Origin: Tubiluchus corallicola
Taxonomy: Eukaryota > Priapulida > Priapulimorpha > Priapulimorphida > Tubiluchidae
Assembly: GCA_030141605.1 (NCBI GenBank)
Contig: JAQGDQ010000112.1
Coordinates: 312,501-376,500 of the forward strand
DNA: 64,000 nt
Direction: 5' to 3'
The notes under the pieces were generated by a model. The model had not been told where the DNA came from. It did not search any database and was given only the letters and a program-made list of their open reading frames with translations. Position 1 is the stretch's first letter; each line of letters opens with the position of its first letter. The translations under genes were made by a program, and so were the position numbers. Positions 32,104-51,489 of this stretch are shown piece after piece.

Positions 32104-33510
32104 TTGAAGATTGTGTCTCATATAGTTGGTAACTGTGGATAATTTAAGTGATGACAGTTCTGTGGCCATCTGTGATAATAAACTATTTTGTATTTACATT
32201 AGTCTTCAGTTATAATCATGATGGACATATTCTTATAATAAATAGTTGATGCATTATTTATTCATAATATTTTTATTCAGAATAAGATTTTGAAATTAAA
32301 CGGAAAGTGTCTATTAGCCTAGTTAAACTATAACTGTAGACACAGGGTGAAAAAAGTAAAATCAATTTTGCATTCCATGTGCTCATTTTGCAAAATTTTT
32401 ATTACATGTACTATAGGTGTACTGCACTACTTAAGTCTTCATAGAATGTTAATGTGCAAACTAGTCACGACATTAAATGTTTTTATTCAAATCAGAAGTT
32501 CAAAAAGAGCTGAAAATGAACATTTCTTGACTAGCCATCCTTGAAAGTAAAAGTTGCGAAGTAAGAGAAATTTATTTTTTTGATAAAAAAATAAAATGAA
32601 AAAGCAATAATAAATTGATTAAAAACAAATAATAACCTAAAAAATTTTGATAATTGAACTAAGTTCCACAATTCTTGGATTAGATCAATAGTAATTAACT
32701 AAAGTACAAATAACAGAATTGACACAAAATACAATTTCGCTACAATTAATGTGAGTGTAGGTCAAAGAAGTAAACAAAATTATGGAAATTATAAAAAGAT
32801 AACACAAACAACCAACAATTTAAAAATAAAGCTAAATTAAAACACCAGAAATCTAATTTAGATCAACTGTTAGTATCAGGCAGCTATACAGAGAACAAAT
32901 AAAGGGAATGCACTTCAGTTTTAACTCATGTGAGCATAAAGAATATAAATGACTATTATGGCATTTTATGAAGCGTGCAAATCATTTTTTCACGTGTTTG
33001 AAATAAAAAATCATTGAACTCATAACACATAGCTAAAAACTTAATTAACATTTGATCATGATGATTCCCCGTATTGAAAATTGAGAACGAAATGGAATGA
33101 AAATGCAGATGACGTATCGTACAGCGTGTCAAGTTTAAACGAATTATTTGCCTAAACATAAACAATTACACTTTAATTCTGCTCTTTACGTATTTAGTAT
33201 TGACCAAAAGAAGGCTAAGTCTGCGGTATTAGTTCCTGATTAAACACATCGTAGAATCCGTAATGTCAGTTTTTGCGCTACCTTAATTTTGGTTTAGTAC
33301 CGGTAATCATAAAACCCGGCCTGAATGCTGCATTATCATGATAGTTTTATTTTCAGCTTAAAAGTTTGTGTAGTTTTTTGTATTTAATTGTTATTTGAGT
33401 GATTCGAACGAGACATCAGTCAAAAAATTATTTTCACTCTGAAGCCTCTTTTCGTCAATAAATAGTCAAAACTGCTATACATTGCTAAGCAAGTCATTTG
33501 TCTCCGGGGA
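32104..33510. other. Spacer between gene B and D1, shared by both units
   Basis: AT-rich sequence with no recognised exon. It is duplicated at about 43626-45074 with small indels and shows no sign of coding constraint. Confidence 0.5.
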
Positions 33511-34844
33511 GTTTGGCATTTTTCCGAATGCCAGATATATTAGGATAAACTAAAACAATTTTCAATAGCCATATTTGCATGCTTGTGATGTTTTATTAAG
33601 AGAGTTTGAGAGACAACTTTAGAAAGCAAACAAAATGTAAAACGTCAGAGAGAAAACGTGTGATAAAACGATTAACAGAGGTTTAAGAAGAGAAACGACT
33701 GTGGGCAAAAGGCGTACTTATGGGCTTCGTCCTGCCGATCTACGGTAATTACTTGCTGATTGAAGAATAATAAAAATTCTTGTATTTCAAAAAATAAAGA
33801 TTTCAAATAACACGATATCGTGCAATTGTTTTTTGGGTTGTTCTCCGTGTAAGCAACAAATTGCGAGATACTATAATGTTAAACTCGTCACGTCAAACAT
33901 AAATATAGTGACAATGAATAAACCAAGTACTCGTGAAAATTAATAGTATTAAATGAGGGACAATCAGAAAGAAAATTTCAATTTCCCACCTTTTGTAAGC
34001 AGTTCACGTATTTGACTGTTTGAGTGACGTAGTAGTTTAACCCTTGCTTTTCAAGCTCGGAAACCTCTAATAAGTTGCACTTTTGCAATAAAGGGCTCAA
34101 AAGCATGTTTAGGATTTGTTTTGTATAGAACTTTAGGAATCAGTTACTCCGTTGGCTATTTTAACTGGAAAAAAAGCATAGGTCACGACCCCAAATGGGG
34201 TTGCAGGCTAGTCCAAAAACTATTTTAAAAAAAAATGCTCTTTTCATGAAAAGTATGTAAATAGGTCTTGTTTCCTCATATTTTGTTCTGGAAAGTGAAA
34301 CAGAGTTTTCTCGCTCTAACTGTGGTATTATAGTGCTTGATTTTCCGGGAAAATGTTCTGTACAGTGTTCACCGCAAACAAAAACTAATTTTTTCTTATA
34401 TAATATTAGTTTGCGTTGTAGTAGAGCTAGTCCTGAGGCTGTTAGTTTTATTTTAAAAGAACAAGTTCCTTGCTGCATTTCCAAAAAGGCTCGAAAAAAA
34501 TGTGATGCACATAATGTTTTTGTTTATTTTTAGCTACCAAAACACGTTGCTGCAATATTATCAGTAGAGGACGAAAGACATCATTAAGCCTAGCTGAAGC
34601 ATCTGACTGAAATCATATCTGTGTTTAAGTGTTTTCTTATTAATCACATGTGAGTTTTTAATCAGGATACTATCAATTTATTTTTTGGAACAAATATTAT
34701 GCTTTTCATCTGTGGTGATATGGGAACAATGAAAACAGGTCACTGGGGATTTTTTTACATAAATTTTATTGCTACCTTTGTTATACAGTTGTTCACTGAT
34801 CAGACATACCTTGTGTAATTTGTAGTACTTAGTTGTAAAACATA
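33511..34844. other. Segment of about 1.33 kb present only in unit 1
   Basis: Unit 2 passes directly from GTCTCCAGGGAG to TATACACTTAACTG near 45073, whereas unit 1 has an extra 1.33 kb between those words. No terminal repeats or target duplication are visible, so loss from unit 2 is more likely than insertion in unit 1. A Cys-containing + strand open frame of 66 codons (34333-34533) matches nothing I recognise. Confidence 0.7.
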
Positions 34845-35529
34845 TACACTTAACTGAATAAAATTCTTTTTGTTTAACAATTTCAAACTGTCTTTAATAT
34901 CTAAGAAAATACGACATCACATATCTGCTAAAACAGGGGGTGGGCCCTATATACTGCTGAACAATGTTAAATAAAGAAATGATTTTCGTGACGAATTGCC
35001 AGAAAGTGTTATAAGTTTAAATTGAATATTAAGACGATTTACGTCTAATTGAAATAAATTTTCTTGGTATAAGTATAACAATCTTTTTTTCAAGGGCTCA
35101 CTCTGCTGATATTATACAAAGGTCAGTTGAGCATGTAATGTTTTTTAATTTCTCTATGCACATCACATGCACAAGTTGGATTAACGATGTTGCTTGTACC
35201 ATCCGTGCATCTGTCACTGTTAAAATTATCATTCAGTTGCAAAAAGTCTACACTTAATTATGTATGATGTACAGCCTTTGGATATTTGCCATACAAGTAG
35301 AAGTTTGGATGGCAGAAAAAGTTTAAATACTGTTTATATTTTTTGCAAAAACTATCGATTGTATTGATCAGGCTGCTCTGAGGATTAACCACAGAATCAT
35401 GTTCTTGAGTATTTTTTATGAAACAACATATATTTATTGTTTTGTTTACTAAATATTGTTAAGTACTACAAATGCTAATAGTACTTTACTATGAAGCACT
35501 AAAAAGTGAAAACTTAACAAAATATACAG

Positions 35530-35888
35530 GCTCATTTGCCCTTTATTCTTTTTACTTGTGCATGGAAAAATCCCTTTTAAAATTGAGCCTGAAGACACTG
35601 CTGTTTTCCCCGGTGATGAAGTTGTGCTACCCTGTATGCTAACAGATGATAATGCTAATGCTGGGTCAATACATAATTATACTGTTTCCTGGTATTGGAA
35701 CGATAATAAACTATCTGTAACAACAGAGGAAAACTTTACCTTTGTCGACAGCCAGCCTTTTAAAACTGGTATTTACAGTTTAAAAATTCTTCATGTAAAT
35801 GAGCTCCAGCATAATGGTTCTTATCATTGCAAATTTATTGGCACGTTGTCAAACGCAAATTCAAGTAAAGCCAAAGTAACAGTAGTTG
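35530..35888 (+). pseudogene. D1: orphan Ig V-like exon between genes B and C
   Basis: One exon encodes a hydrophobic lead (LICPLFFLLVHG) followed by a V-like Ig domain with VVLPC, VSWYWN and NGSYHC, ending KVTVVG. It is related to domain 1 of genes A to C (EPEDTAVFPGDEVVL), and the V-domain style resembles Kirrel/nephrin domain 1. No in-frame Met lies between the upstream stop and the exon, so a short first exon is probably missed or lost. The phase-1 donor reads GC instead of GT (TTG then GCAAGT). No further exons of its own follow before unit 2 begins. It is a truncated gene copy, or an exon spliced onto gene C. It differs from D2 by two bases by eye. Confidence 0.6.
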
Positions 35889-36107
35889 GCAAGTAAATAA
35901 TATAGTATTGCATTACAGAGAACCTTTGACATATAATATATATATTTTACATGTAATTGGAACATACTGACATAGAACCTCAATGAGTGCCATAAATTAT
36001 GTTAATCATGTCAAAAAGGGAAAACTGCACTGTTCCAAGGCATTTAATTTACGCTTTGCTGAGGCTACTAAATCATACATTTGGCAATAAAATACTTTTT
36101 CCACCGA

Positions 36108-36237
36108 TACGATATTATCTAAAGCAATACATCCTAAACGTATGACAAGAATACTGTTTACATAGTACAGTCATATATGTGTGCAGGTATGGCCAAACTG
36201 CAAGGCCAAATACTTTGGCTTAACTTTTGACACGAGT
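36108..36237. other. Junction between the two duplication units
   Basis: About 130 bp of sequence unique in this window separates the end of unit 1 homology from the start of unit 2 homology. No gene is present. It may be what remains of the sequence that followed D in the ancestral locus, or filler from the duplication event. Confidence 0.6.
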
Positions 36238-36951
36238 CAAAATTATGATGTGTCCCTGAGCATAGCTAGCATATCACAATTTAGTTGTGACAACCTGGAA
36301 GATAGTGCATTTTTACTCACATAGAAGTAGCCATTTTATGTTTATGTGCTACACTGCTAATACATATGTATACATATTATAATGTATCTATCAGTTACGC
36401 TGCTAATATACATGTATACATATGATAATATATCTATCAGTTTCATATCAGATAAGCCAGTGTGACCAAAAATGTTGCTTAACATCCCTCTGATTAAAAT
36501 AGGGTACACACTTGGCCAAAAAATGTGCTGTAGATTACAACTCGTGGAGAATTATAATACATTATGATATCCGTAAGTATAGCTAGCACATCACAATTAA
36601 AGAAGCTGGTTAGTATCATAATGTCTGAATCTAACTAGATTATTGTAAAAACAATATACAGCCTATTCTGTTTTTACTTAACGAACACCATATTTTTGTA
36701 AAAATGTATTGCATGCAGTTTTTGTAATGTATCCTCCATAGAAAAGGATGATAGAGATTTAAAATAATTTTGAGTTTAAATTTGAATTTTACTCCAGTTT
36801 GATACATATTGGCTTAGTGCATTTTATAAAATTCGTGTTTACTTTTTATACCTTTGCTTTTTATTTTTTATAATTTTAGTTGATATTTGTAGGATGTCTG
36901 TGATGTTTTTAATATAACAAAGTTACTGAAAAGTCCAGCTGAAACTCCAAA

Positions 36952-43195
<6,244 letters not shown>

Positions 43196-43229
43196 AGGAG
43201 AATTTACACTTCAGTCTACATAGCATTTT

Positions 43230-43621
43230 TCTGATCTATAGCCAAATTAAAGAGTGATGCCATAGTTTTACTCCTTTCTTATAATTTAATTTCTATTTAT
43301 ATTTTACCATTTTTTATAGTTTTATGCTTTCTTGTATTTTGTTTTTTTAGTTTTACACTTTCTTGTATTTTGTTTCTTTTACAATACAATCATATGTTCG
43401 ACATGGAAAGTAAGTGCTCTTTGCAATTGCTTTTGATTAGTATATGTATGACCTTTACTGTTCTTTATGTACATGATGTACCGTCAGCACTTGAAAAAGC
43501 ATTATTACATATTCTAGTTAATAATTGCATTGATCCATTCTTATATATGACAATTATGATAAAAATGTCTTTTTTGAGAGCATTCCTGGCAATTAGTGCA
43601 TGTGCACACTTGAAGAACTAA
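43230..43621 (+). pseudogene. GPCR-like TM6-TM7 fragment in the 3' region of gene C
   Basis: Copy of the fragment after gene B. The frame from about 43370 has NNCIDPFLYMTIM followed by SFLRAFLAIS, with the DPxxY form typical of TM7 in rhodopsin-class receptors. The preceding TM5-like stretch carries indels relative to the gene B copy, so it is not under visible coding constraint. Confidence 0.35.
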
Positions 43622-43625
43622 TAAA
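43620..43625 (+). terminator. Polyadenylation signal of gene C
   Basis: AATAAA at the position equivalent to the signal after gene B, about 425 bp beyond the stop. Confidence 0.5.
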
Positions 43626-45773
43626 TTTAAGATTGTGTCTCATATAGTTGGTAACTGTGGATAATTTAAGTGATGACAGTTCTGTGGCCATCTGTGATAA
43701 TAAACTAATTTGTTTGCATATACATTATTTACTAAAAGCATTTATATTAGTCTTCAGTTATAATCATGATGGACACATTCTTATAATAAATAGTTGATGT
43801 ATTATTTATTCATAATATTTTTATTCAGATTAAGTTTTTGAAATTAAACGGAAAGTGTCTATTAGACTAGTTAAGCTATAACTATAGACACTGGGTGAAA
43901 AAAGTAAAATCGATTTTGCATTGCATGTGCTCATTTTGCAAAATTTTTATTACATGTACTATAGGTGTACTGCACTACTTAGTCTTCATAGAATGTTAAT
44001 GTGCAAAGTAGTCATGACATTAAATGTTTTTATTCAAATCCGAAGTTCAAAAAGAGCTGAAAATGAACATTTCTTGACCAGCCATCCTTGAGAATAAAAG
44101 TTACGAAGTAAGAGAAATTTTTTGATAAAAAAATAAAATGAAAAAGCAGTAATAAATTGATTAAAAACAAATAATAACCTAAAAAATACAAAAAATTGAG
44201 TAAAATTTTGATAATTGAACTAAGTTCCACAATTCTTGAATTAGATCAATAGTAATTAACTAAAGTACAAATAACATAATTGACACAAAATACAAGAGTT
44301 TCGCTACAATTAATGTGAGTGTAGGTCAAAGAAGTAAACAAAGTTATAAAAAGATACCACAAACAACCGACAATTTAAAAATAAAGCTGAATTAAAACAC
44401 CAGAAATCTAATTTAGATCAACTGTTAGTATCAGGCAGCTATGCAGAGAACAAAAAAGGGAATGCACTTCAGTTTTTTAATTCATTTGAGCATAAAGAAT
44501 ATAAATGACTATTATGGCATTTTATGAAGCGTACAAATGCCTTCATCTTTTCACGTGTTTGAAATAAAAGATCATTGAACTCATAACACATAGCTAAAAA
44601 CTTAGCTAACGTTTGATCATGATGGTTCCCCGTATTGAAAATTGAGAACGAAATGGAATGAAAATGCAGATGACGTATCGTACAGCGTGTCAATTTTAAA
44701 CGAATTTCATACTTAAAAAAAACAATTACACTTTAATTCTGCTCTTTACGTATTTAGTATTGACCAAAAGAAGGCCAAGACTGCGGTATTAGTTCCTGAT
44801 TAAACACATCGTAGAATCCGTAATGTCAGTTTTTATGCTACCTTAATTTTGGTTTAGTACCGGTAATCATAAAACCCGGCCTGAATGCTGCATTATCATG
44901 ATAGTTTTATTTTCAGCTTAAAAGTTTGTGTAGTTTTTTGTATTTAGTTGTTATTCGAGTGATTCGAACGAGACATCAGTCAAAAAATTATTTTATCTCT
45001 GAAGCCTCTTTTCGTCAATAAATAGTCAAAACTGACGGCTATACATTGCTAAACAAGTCATTTGTCTCCAGGGAGTGTATACACTTAACTGAATAAAATT
45101 CTTTTCGTTTAACAATTTCAAACTGTCTTTAATATCTAAGAAAATAAGACATCACATATGGTCATATCTGCTAAAACAGGGGGTTGGCCCTATATACTGC
45201 TGAACAATGTTAAATAAAAAAATGATTTTCGTGACGAATTGTCAGAAAGTGTTATAAGTTTAAATTGAATATTAAGACAATTTACGTCTAATTGAAGTAA
45301 ATTTTCTTGGTATAAGTATAACAATCTTTTTTTTCAAGGGCTCACTCTGCTCATATTATACAAAGGTCAGTTGAGCATGTAATGTTTTTTAATTTCTCTA
45401 TGCACATCACATGCACAAGTTGGATTAACGATGTTGCTTGTACCATCCGTGCATCTGTCACTGTTAAAATTATCATTCAGTTGCAAAAAGTCTACACTTA
45501 ATTATGTATGATGTACAGCCTTTGGATATTTGCCATACAAGTAGAAGTTTGGATGGCAGAAAAAGTTTAAATACTGTTTATATTTTTTGCAAAAACTGTC
45601 GATTGTATTGATCAGGCTGCTCTGAGGATTAACCACAGAATCATGTTCTTGAGTATTTTTTATGAAACAACATATATTTATTGTTTTGTTTACTAAATAT
45701 TGTTAAGTACTACAAATGCTAATAGTACTTTACTATGAAGCACTAAAAAGTGAAAACTTAACAAAATATACAG

Positions 45774-48506
45774 GCTCATTTGCCCTTTATTCTTTTTACT
45801 TGTGCATGGAAAAATCCCTTTTAAAATTGAGCCTGAAGATACTGCTGTTTTCCCCGGTGATGAAGTTGTGCTACCCTGTATGCTAACAGATGATAATGCT
45901 AATGCTGGGTCAATACATAATTATACTGTTTCCTGGTATTGGAACGATAATAAACTATCTGTAACAACAGAGGAAAACTTTACCTTTGTCGACAGCCAGC
46001 CTTTTAAAACTGGTATTTACAGTTTAAAAATTCTTCATGTAAATGAGCTCCAGCATAATGGTTCTTATCATTGCAAATATATTGGCACGTTGTCAAACGC
46101 AAATTCAAGTAAAGCCAAAGTAACAGTAGTTGGCAAGTAAATAATATAGTATTGCATTACAGAGAACCTTTGACATATAATATATATATTTTACATGTAA
46201 TTGGAACATACTGACATAGAACCTCAATGAGTGCCATAAATTATGTTAATCATGTCAAAAAGGGAAAACTACACTGTTCTAAGGCATTTAATTTACGCTT
46301 TGCTGGGGATACTAAATGATACATTTGGCAATAAAATACTTTTTCCACCGATACGATGACGATAATTTGTCTTTCAGGCGATAGAATACGATAAATTTTA
46401 TTTCAAAGGACAAGAATGATACTGAACGTTAGTTGTGCAAGGAGTCTCAGTGCATTGCAGCACGTTATTTTTACAAGCTGGATCTCGATTAATGTATAGA
46501 TACATATAATTTATGACAAAGTTCTGTTCTTTGTTTAGTCATGAAATATGATTAATATACAAGCTAAGACATATACATGTATTATGTGTAGATCTATTAC
46601 TACATAATAATTATATTTATTTATAATGCGAGCACAAAAATGCAACAATGCCTCTAAAAATATGCGTACAGCACTTGGCATTCAAATGCCAGTAAACCGA
46701 CTGAGGGCAGCTGCATTTGCACTAAGAAAGTACAAGAAGATATTCAAACAACCTTATAAATAACGGTTTTGTCAATTTTTTTGCGTAATTCTTGTACATA
46801 AATGAAAAAGCAAAGTCAAGTGTTTTTATAAATGTGAATGATACACACCAAATTCGATACGACATGTTATTCCTAGAATAACATTAGATACAATAACGAT
46901 ATTAATTTTTCTTATCGATACAATGATCGATAATTATCTATATGCATCATTATCGTTAACATCCATACTCTTTGCTCTGCATTTACAGCTTGTTTTTGGC
47001 AAATTTGTATCATATGAAAAAACTGTTGATTTTGACTAGTTTCTTTGCAAAGTGAGGTGACAAGAAAAATTAAAATTAAGGTTAATATGTCAACAGAAGT
47101 CCACTTCTACAGGTGGAAACTGAATTTGAATAATAAACAACGGAAATAACTATAAGAGGAACACCATACTTAATAAATATATATATATATATATATTTAA
47201 TTTTGTGTATATGTGTGTATATAGACATTTCAGTATATTTATATATGTAGTGAAAAAGAATATATTTAATAAATGAAATGAGAAAGTACTGTAGTTTAAT
47301 AATGAGATGTTTCTAGTTCTGCAAGAGCTTGCTATCAATCTTTAAGGATATAAGATAACTTTCCTTATTGCAGATTTCTCCATAAAAAATTATGACGTAC
47401 AAAGATAAAAAAATTAGAAAAATATATAAAACAATGTGCTATTTACAGGTATTCAGATTATACTATTAAATAAAATATGTTAGACACTAGCTTATGACCA
47501 TCCTCTTTTGCCATTTTTGCCACATTAAAGATTTTTATTTATACGTCACGGTTTACAATATTGAGAAGCACCAAATTCTGACTTAATCTATTCATTGCAA
47601 ATATTTTTATATATTATACATAGATTATAGATTATAATGTTATTGATTATATTTTCATGTGCTTCATTTAACCAACATTTGCTTTATACTTTTTTAATGA
47701 GAACTTTCCAGAATTTTTAAAAACTGAAAAGCTGAAAAATACATTGTGTTTCTCTTCTTATGATAAAGATATGATGAATAGCTTTGACTTTCAACTTCAT
47801 CCCGATGGAGATGCGATGGTGGTGATGTAATTGTAAAGTGTGCAGCAGACGGCAATCCTCAGCCTGGATATTATAAATGGAGCAAAGATGGCAAAGAAAT
47901 GTCGGAGACAAACAGATTCCTCAAAATACAATCAGTTGCTATGAAAGATGAAGGTTTATATAAATGTAACGCAAGTAATGACTTTGGCATTGAATTTGCG
48001 GAGCAACATATAAAAGTTTCTTTACTTCAGGTAATTTTTAATGATAAGCATGTCAGCAATGTTCTTGTATTGTTATTGTTGTTTACGTTTAGCAAAGTTT
48101 TTGCAATACAATATTTTATGCAACAAAAACTACATTTCATTCCATTTTCTATAGTGCAAAGCAAATCAGTGATCTACTATTCTTTGTAAAATTATATTTT
48201 AGAGAAGCCGTTAGTTGCATTGATGTCTGGACTAAATTTTGTTTGTCTTCTGTGTCGTGCCATCATAGCCATTGCTGTGTTCGCATATGTTAAGAAGATC
48301 TGGTGCTTCAAAGGTATTATACATTCCATTCGTTATAGCTGGAACTTATAACATTGAAATAATTCTTTTTTCACTTTATTTTATTTTTCTTTGAGTGTAA
48401 ACATGCATAATAATTTAATCATCAACATTATAAACACGCATAGAAAAAGGTGGTTGTTTACGGTGTGTGTTTGAATACAGAGATAAGCAGCACTGGGCCT
48501 GGTTAG
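45774..48506 (+). CDS. Ig gene D2: transmembrane Ig receptor, incomplete model with a frame break
   Basis: Supported pieces are a V-like Ig exon at 45774-46132 (VVLPC, VSWYWN, NGSYHC), an I-set exon at 47769-48030 (VKCAADGNPQPGYYKW, EGLYKC) and a transmembrane exon at 48203-48313 (ALMSGLNFVCLL, an Arg, then AIIAIAVFAYV and KKIW). The first and last are phase-1 exons. A possible short terminal exon at 48481-48506 adds EISSTGPG and a stop. Problems: the first exon has a GC donor and no visible start Met; no C2-like exons were found between the Ig exons; the I-set exon needs a one-base correction near 47815-47822 to join its natural acceptor phase; and its donor phase disagrees with the membrane exon. 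It may be a decaying gene, or the sequence may hold an error. Unlike A to C it encodes a real membrane span. Confidence 0.5.
46360..47768. other. AT-rich intron-like stretch of D2
   Basis: There is no Ig-like exon. A (TA)n run lies near 47177-47197, and several ATCGATA/TATCGATA words near 46348-46935 may be old transposon ends. A 45-codon frame at 46627-46764 is unsupported. Confidence 0.4.
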
Positions 48507-50686
48507 CAAATGAAGCAGTGCCTTTATCAGAAAGCTAATTCTTGTTCATTTTCAAGCTAAAGTTTAACAACATATTCATAGTATCTGACAACAGTAAAAA
48601 AATTAATATGCATATGGTATATATAATTGTATATTTTTAAGAAGAATAACAACAACAACAAGAAGAAGAACAAGGAAGTGGTGGTGGTGGTGATGTTGAT
48701 AATTGGAGGTAAAAATTCTGTACATACGCCACATACATGTCGAGCAAACAGAGCAACGTACCCTATGAAAATGCAGCAACGTAAGTAAATACATATTTAC
48801 CTTTATGTGCATGCTGCTCCATATACAAGGTTTTTGAAACTTGGAAATATAAATATAAATGTTAAAATGTCCATTTAATTATTCTTTACACAAGTTCACC
48901 ATTTATTCTTCTTTAACGCACTTTATTATACAAATGCGCACTTTAAATTTTCACGGCACATCTACATTACCACTTTGCTAGTTATATACAGGGGAGTGTC
49001 TAGGGAGACTGGTGCCTATGGAAAGCACTGACAAGCGAAGTGAGAAATTAATTTGAGGTAAAATGAGATTATTAAGGAAAATAATCAAATCCAACCACTC
49101 TTCATTAAATAAAAGTTTTATTCAAATATATATTTAGGCTTTATATAAGATTTTTGTTTAAGTATATATCTAAGACTGTGTATTATATCCATAGTCATAA
49201 ATATTTAGCTGAGACAGACAGAAAGACTCATCAGATCATAAATTAAACTAAATTCTACTTAAGCCAGAGGTACCCAAACTGGTCTTACTGGTCTTACTTA
49301 ATGACTCTACTGCCCATTGCTACTGAGTATGAGCAGTGACAGTGAGAGGTCATTAGGTGGTCATGTACTATATTTTTGCATAATAATATACACAAATTGT
49401 TTAACAAGCTGGCCACCCTAGTGCTTACCACACACGTAAAAAGACAGATTAAGTGTATGGAGAAAATTCGTTTTTTTTTCAGAAACTGCAGATTGGCACC
49501 CAAGGCCATACCTGCTATACTCTAGATATGCCACTGGTTTTATATATATATGCTCAAGTTTCTTTGGACATGAGTATTTATCCATCTCCTAAAATTTAAC
49601 CATCCTCTTGAAATTTTGATAGTCTTGAACTGAACTATTTTACACTTAAATTTGACATTCTGCAAACACATGGAAACGGTGCATTGTGACAAAGTCAAAA
49701 AATTTGTGAGAAATTTTGTCAGTAATTTTTTTTTTGAAAATAATAACAATGAATTTATTTTGACCAGGTTTCTCTTACATCAAATCCAAACAACGTAGTT
49801 TTTGAAGAAACCATCAAATGGCAAGGCAGTCAGTGTTGCCTCCTGTGCAGAATGTACTGAATATTTTCGAGAAAAGGACAATATTATTCATTCATTCTAC
49901 TCGCTTTTTTATAACAAAACACTAGAAAATGTCTTAGTCCCAATATCTATAATTTCCATATAAAGTCTATCAAAGTCTATCATACAATGGCCTTAAATTC
50001 AGGCACATAATATGTTTAGTGTAAATAAGCCACTACCACAACGTAGTGAAACTTGAAAAATCATTGAGCAAATATTGTAAATGTGATTTTAAGTATTCTT
50101 CACTGTGATTTTGTTATATTGTAGTAAATTATTTTATGTTTTTTGGTTTTGATTGGTTTTTTAGTTGTAGATGTTTTATATAAAGTGTACTATATTTTAA
50201 GTCAAATATTCATGTATTTATATTATTGCTTTAATAAAGTGTGGAATATTTGCATAAGTAAACTTGACAATTAAGTTTACCTAAATACCTATACATCAAA
50301 ATTAATAAAACGGGTGAAGTGGGCACTAAATATGCCATTAATAAATTTTTGAATATTTTCGTTATATCTAAATAGCTGAACCCAGTAGCTATAGATATAT
50401 TTATATATATTTTTGAAAGGTATATGCATTAGTATTGCGAATATGAGTTAAAATACTTCAGTTAACTAGACGAAATTACTATTAATAGTTTTATACAGAA
50501 TAAGAATTTTTCATATGTGGCCACCATATTAAGTACTGCGTCTAGTATATGATATACCATTTATCATTCTGGTTACTAAAGTAATGACATCATGCTAATT
50601 AAGATTGACAAAAAAATGCTTTTCCATGAAACTCTGTCTTATAAAGATTAGGCTACCAAATGTTTCTCATTAGGCAGTCTTGCGAT
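48507..50686. other. Gene-poor stretch after D2
   Basis: A Lys/Asn and Gly-coding trinucleotide-rich patch lies at 48640-48700. A possible alternative tail segment with VPYENAAT lies at 48737-48784. No other exon or element is recognised. Confidence 0.35.
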
Positions 50687-51136
50687 AACTATGTATCATC
50701 TTCTTGCAACCCAACAATAAAACATTCATCTTGTGTTAACTATGTATCATTTTCTTGCTCACCCAACAATAAAACATTCGTCTTGTGTTAACTATGTATC
50801 ATCTTCTTGCTCACCCAACAATAAAACATTCGTCTTGTGTTAACTAAGTATCATCTTCTTGCTCACCCAACAATAAAACATTCATCTTGTGTAAACTATG
50901 TATCATCTTCTTGCTCACCCAACAATAAAACATTCGTCTTGCGTTAACTATGTATCATCTTCTTGCTTACCCAACAATAAAACATTCGTTTTGTGTTAAC
51001 TATGTATCATCTCCTTGCTCACCCAACAATAAAACATTCGTTTTGTGTTAACTATGTATCATCTCCTTGCTCACCCAACAATAAAACATTCGTCTTGTGT
51101 TAACTATGTATCATCTTCTTGCTCACCCAACAATAA
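50687..51136. repeat. 52-bp minisatellite, about 8.7 copies
   Basis: Head-to-tail units begin AACTATGTATCATC and contain TTGCTCACCCAACAATAAAA. Copies differ at few positions (for example TTCATCTTG, TTCGTCTTG and TTCGTTTTG). Every unit carries AATAAA. The array sits just beyond the 3' side of the reverse-strand LINE. Confidence 0.92.
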
Positions 51137-51489
51137 ATACATCATAAATCACGGCTAAATATGCATATTATCAATCAGACATATCATCAATTGTTGTAAG
51201 CAATAGTGTTAAACTAAAAAGAATTTTACAAAAGTTAATTTTCAAAAATTGAATAAAAGACTATTATTATTACATATTTACATAGCATAAATTTAAAATA
51301 CAAAATAAAACTTCACAAATTCACATCGACAACGCATATGCACAAAACACGTAAAAATGACTTTATCACATGTATTTTTACAGTGAGCCTTTTTCATTTC
51401 TATTATTAGATGGACTTTACTACATACTGCTGGCATGTCCTATATAGATATAATCATTATTTGTAGCTATTTTATCATTTTTGTAAGGT

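Noticed and set aside
46627-46764. 45-codon frame rich in Arg, Ala and Lys within the D2 intron
   Set aside because: It is short, with no signal, domain or matching splice sites. It could be a transposon relic but cannot be supported.
48640-48784. Long frame through the AAC/AAG and GTG triplets after the D2 membrane exon as its cytoplasmic tail
   Set aside because: No acceptor gives the phase required by the membrane exon without meeting a stop. The composition is a trinucleotide repeat.
50687-51136. Regularly spaced direct repeats that might suggest a CRISPR array
   Set aside because: The units are contiguous with no variable spacers, and the genome is animal. It is a minisatellite.
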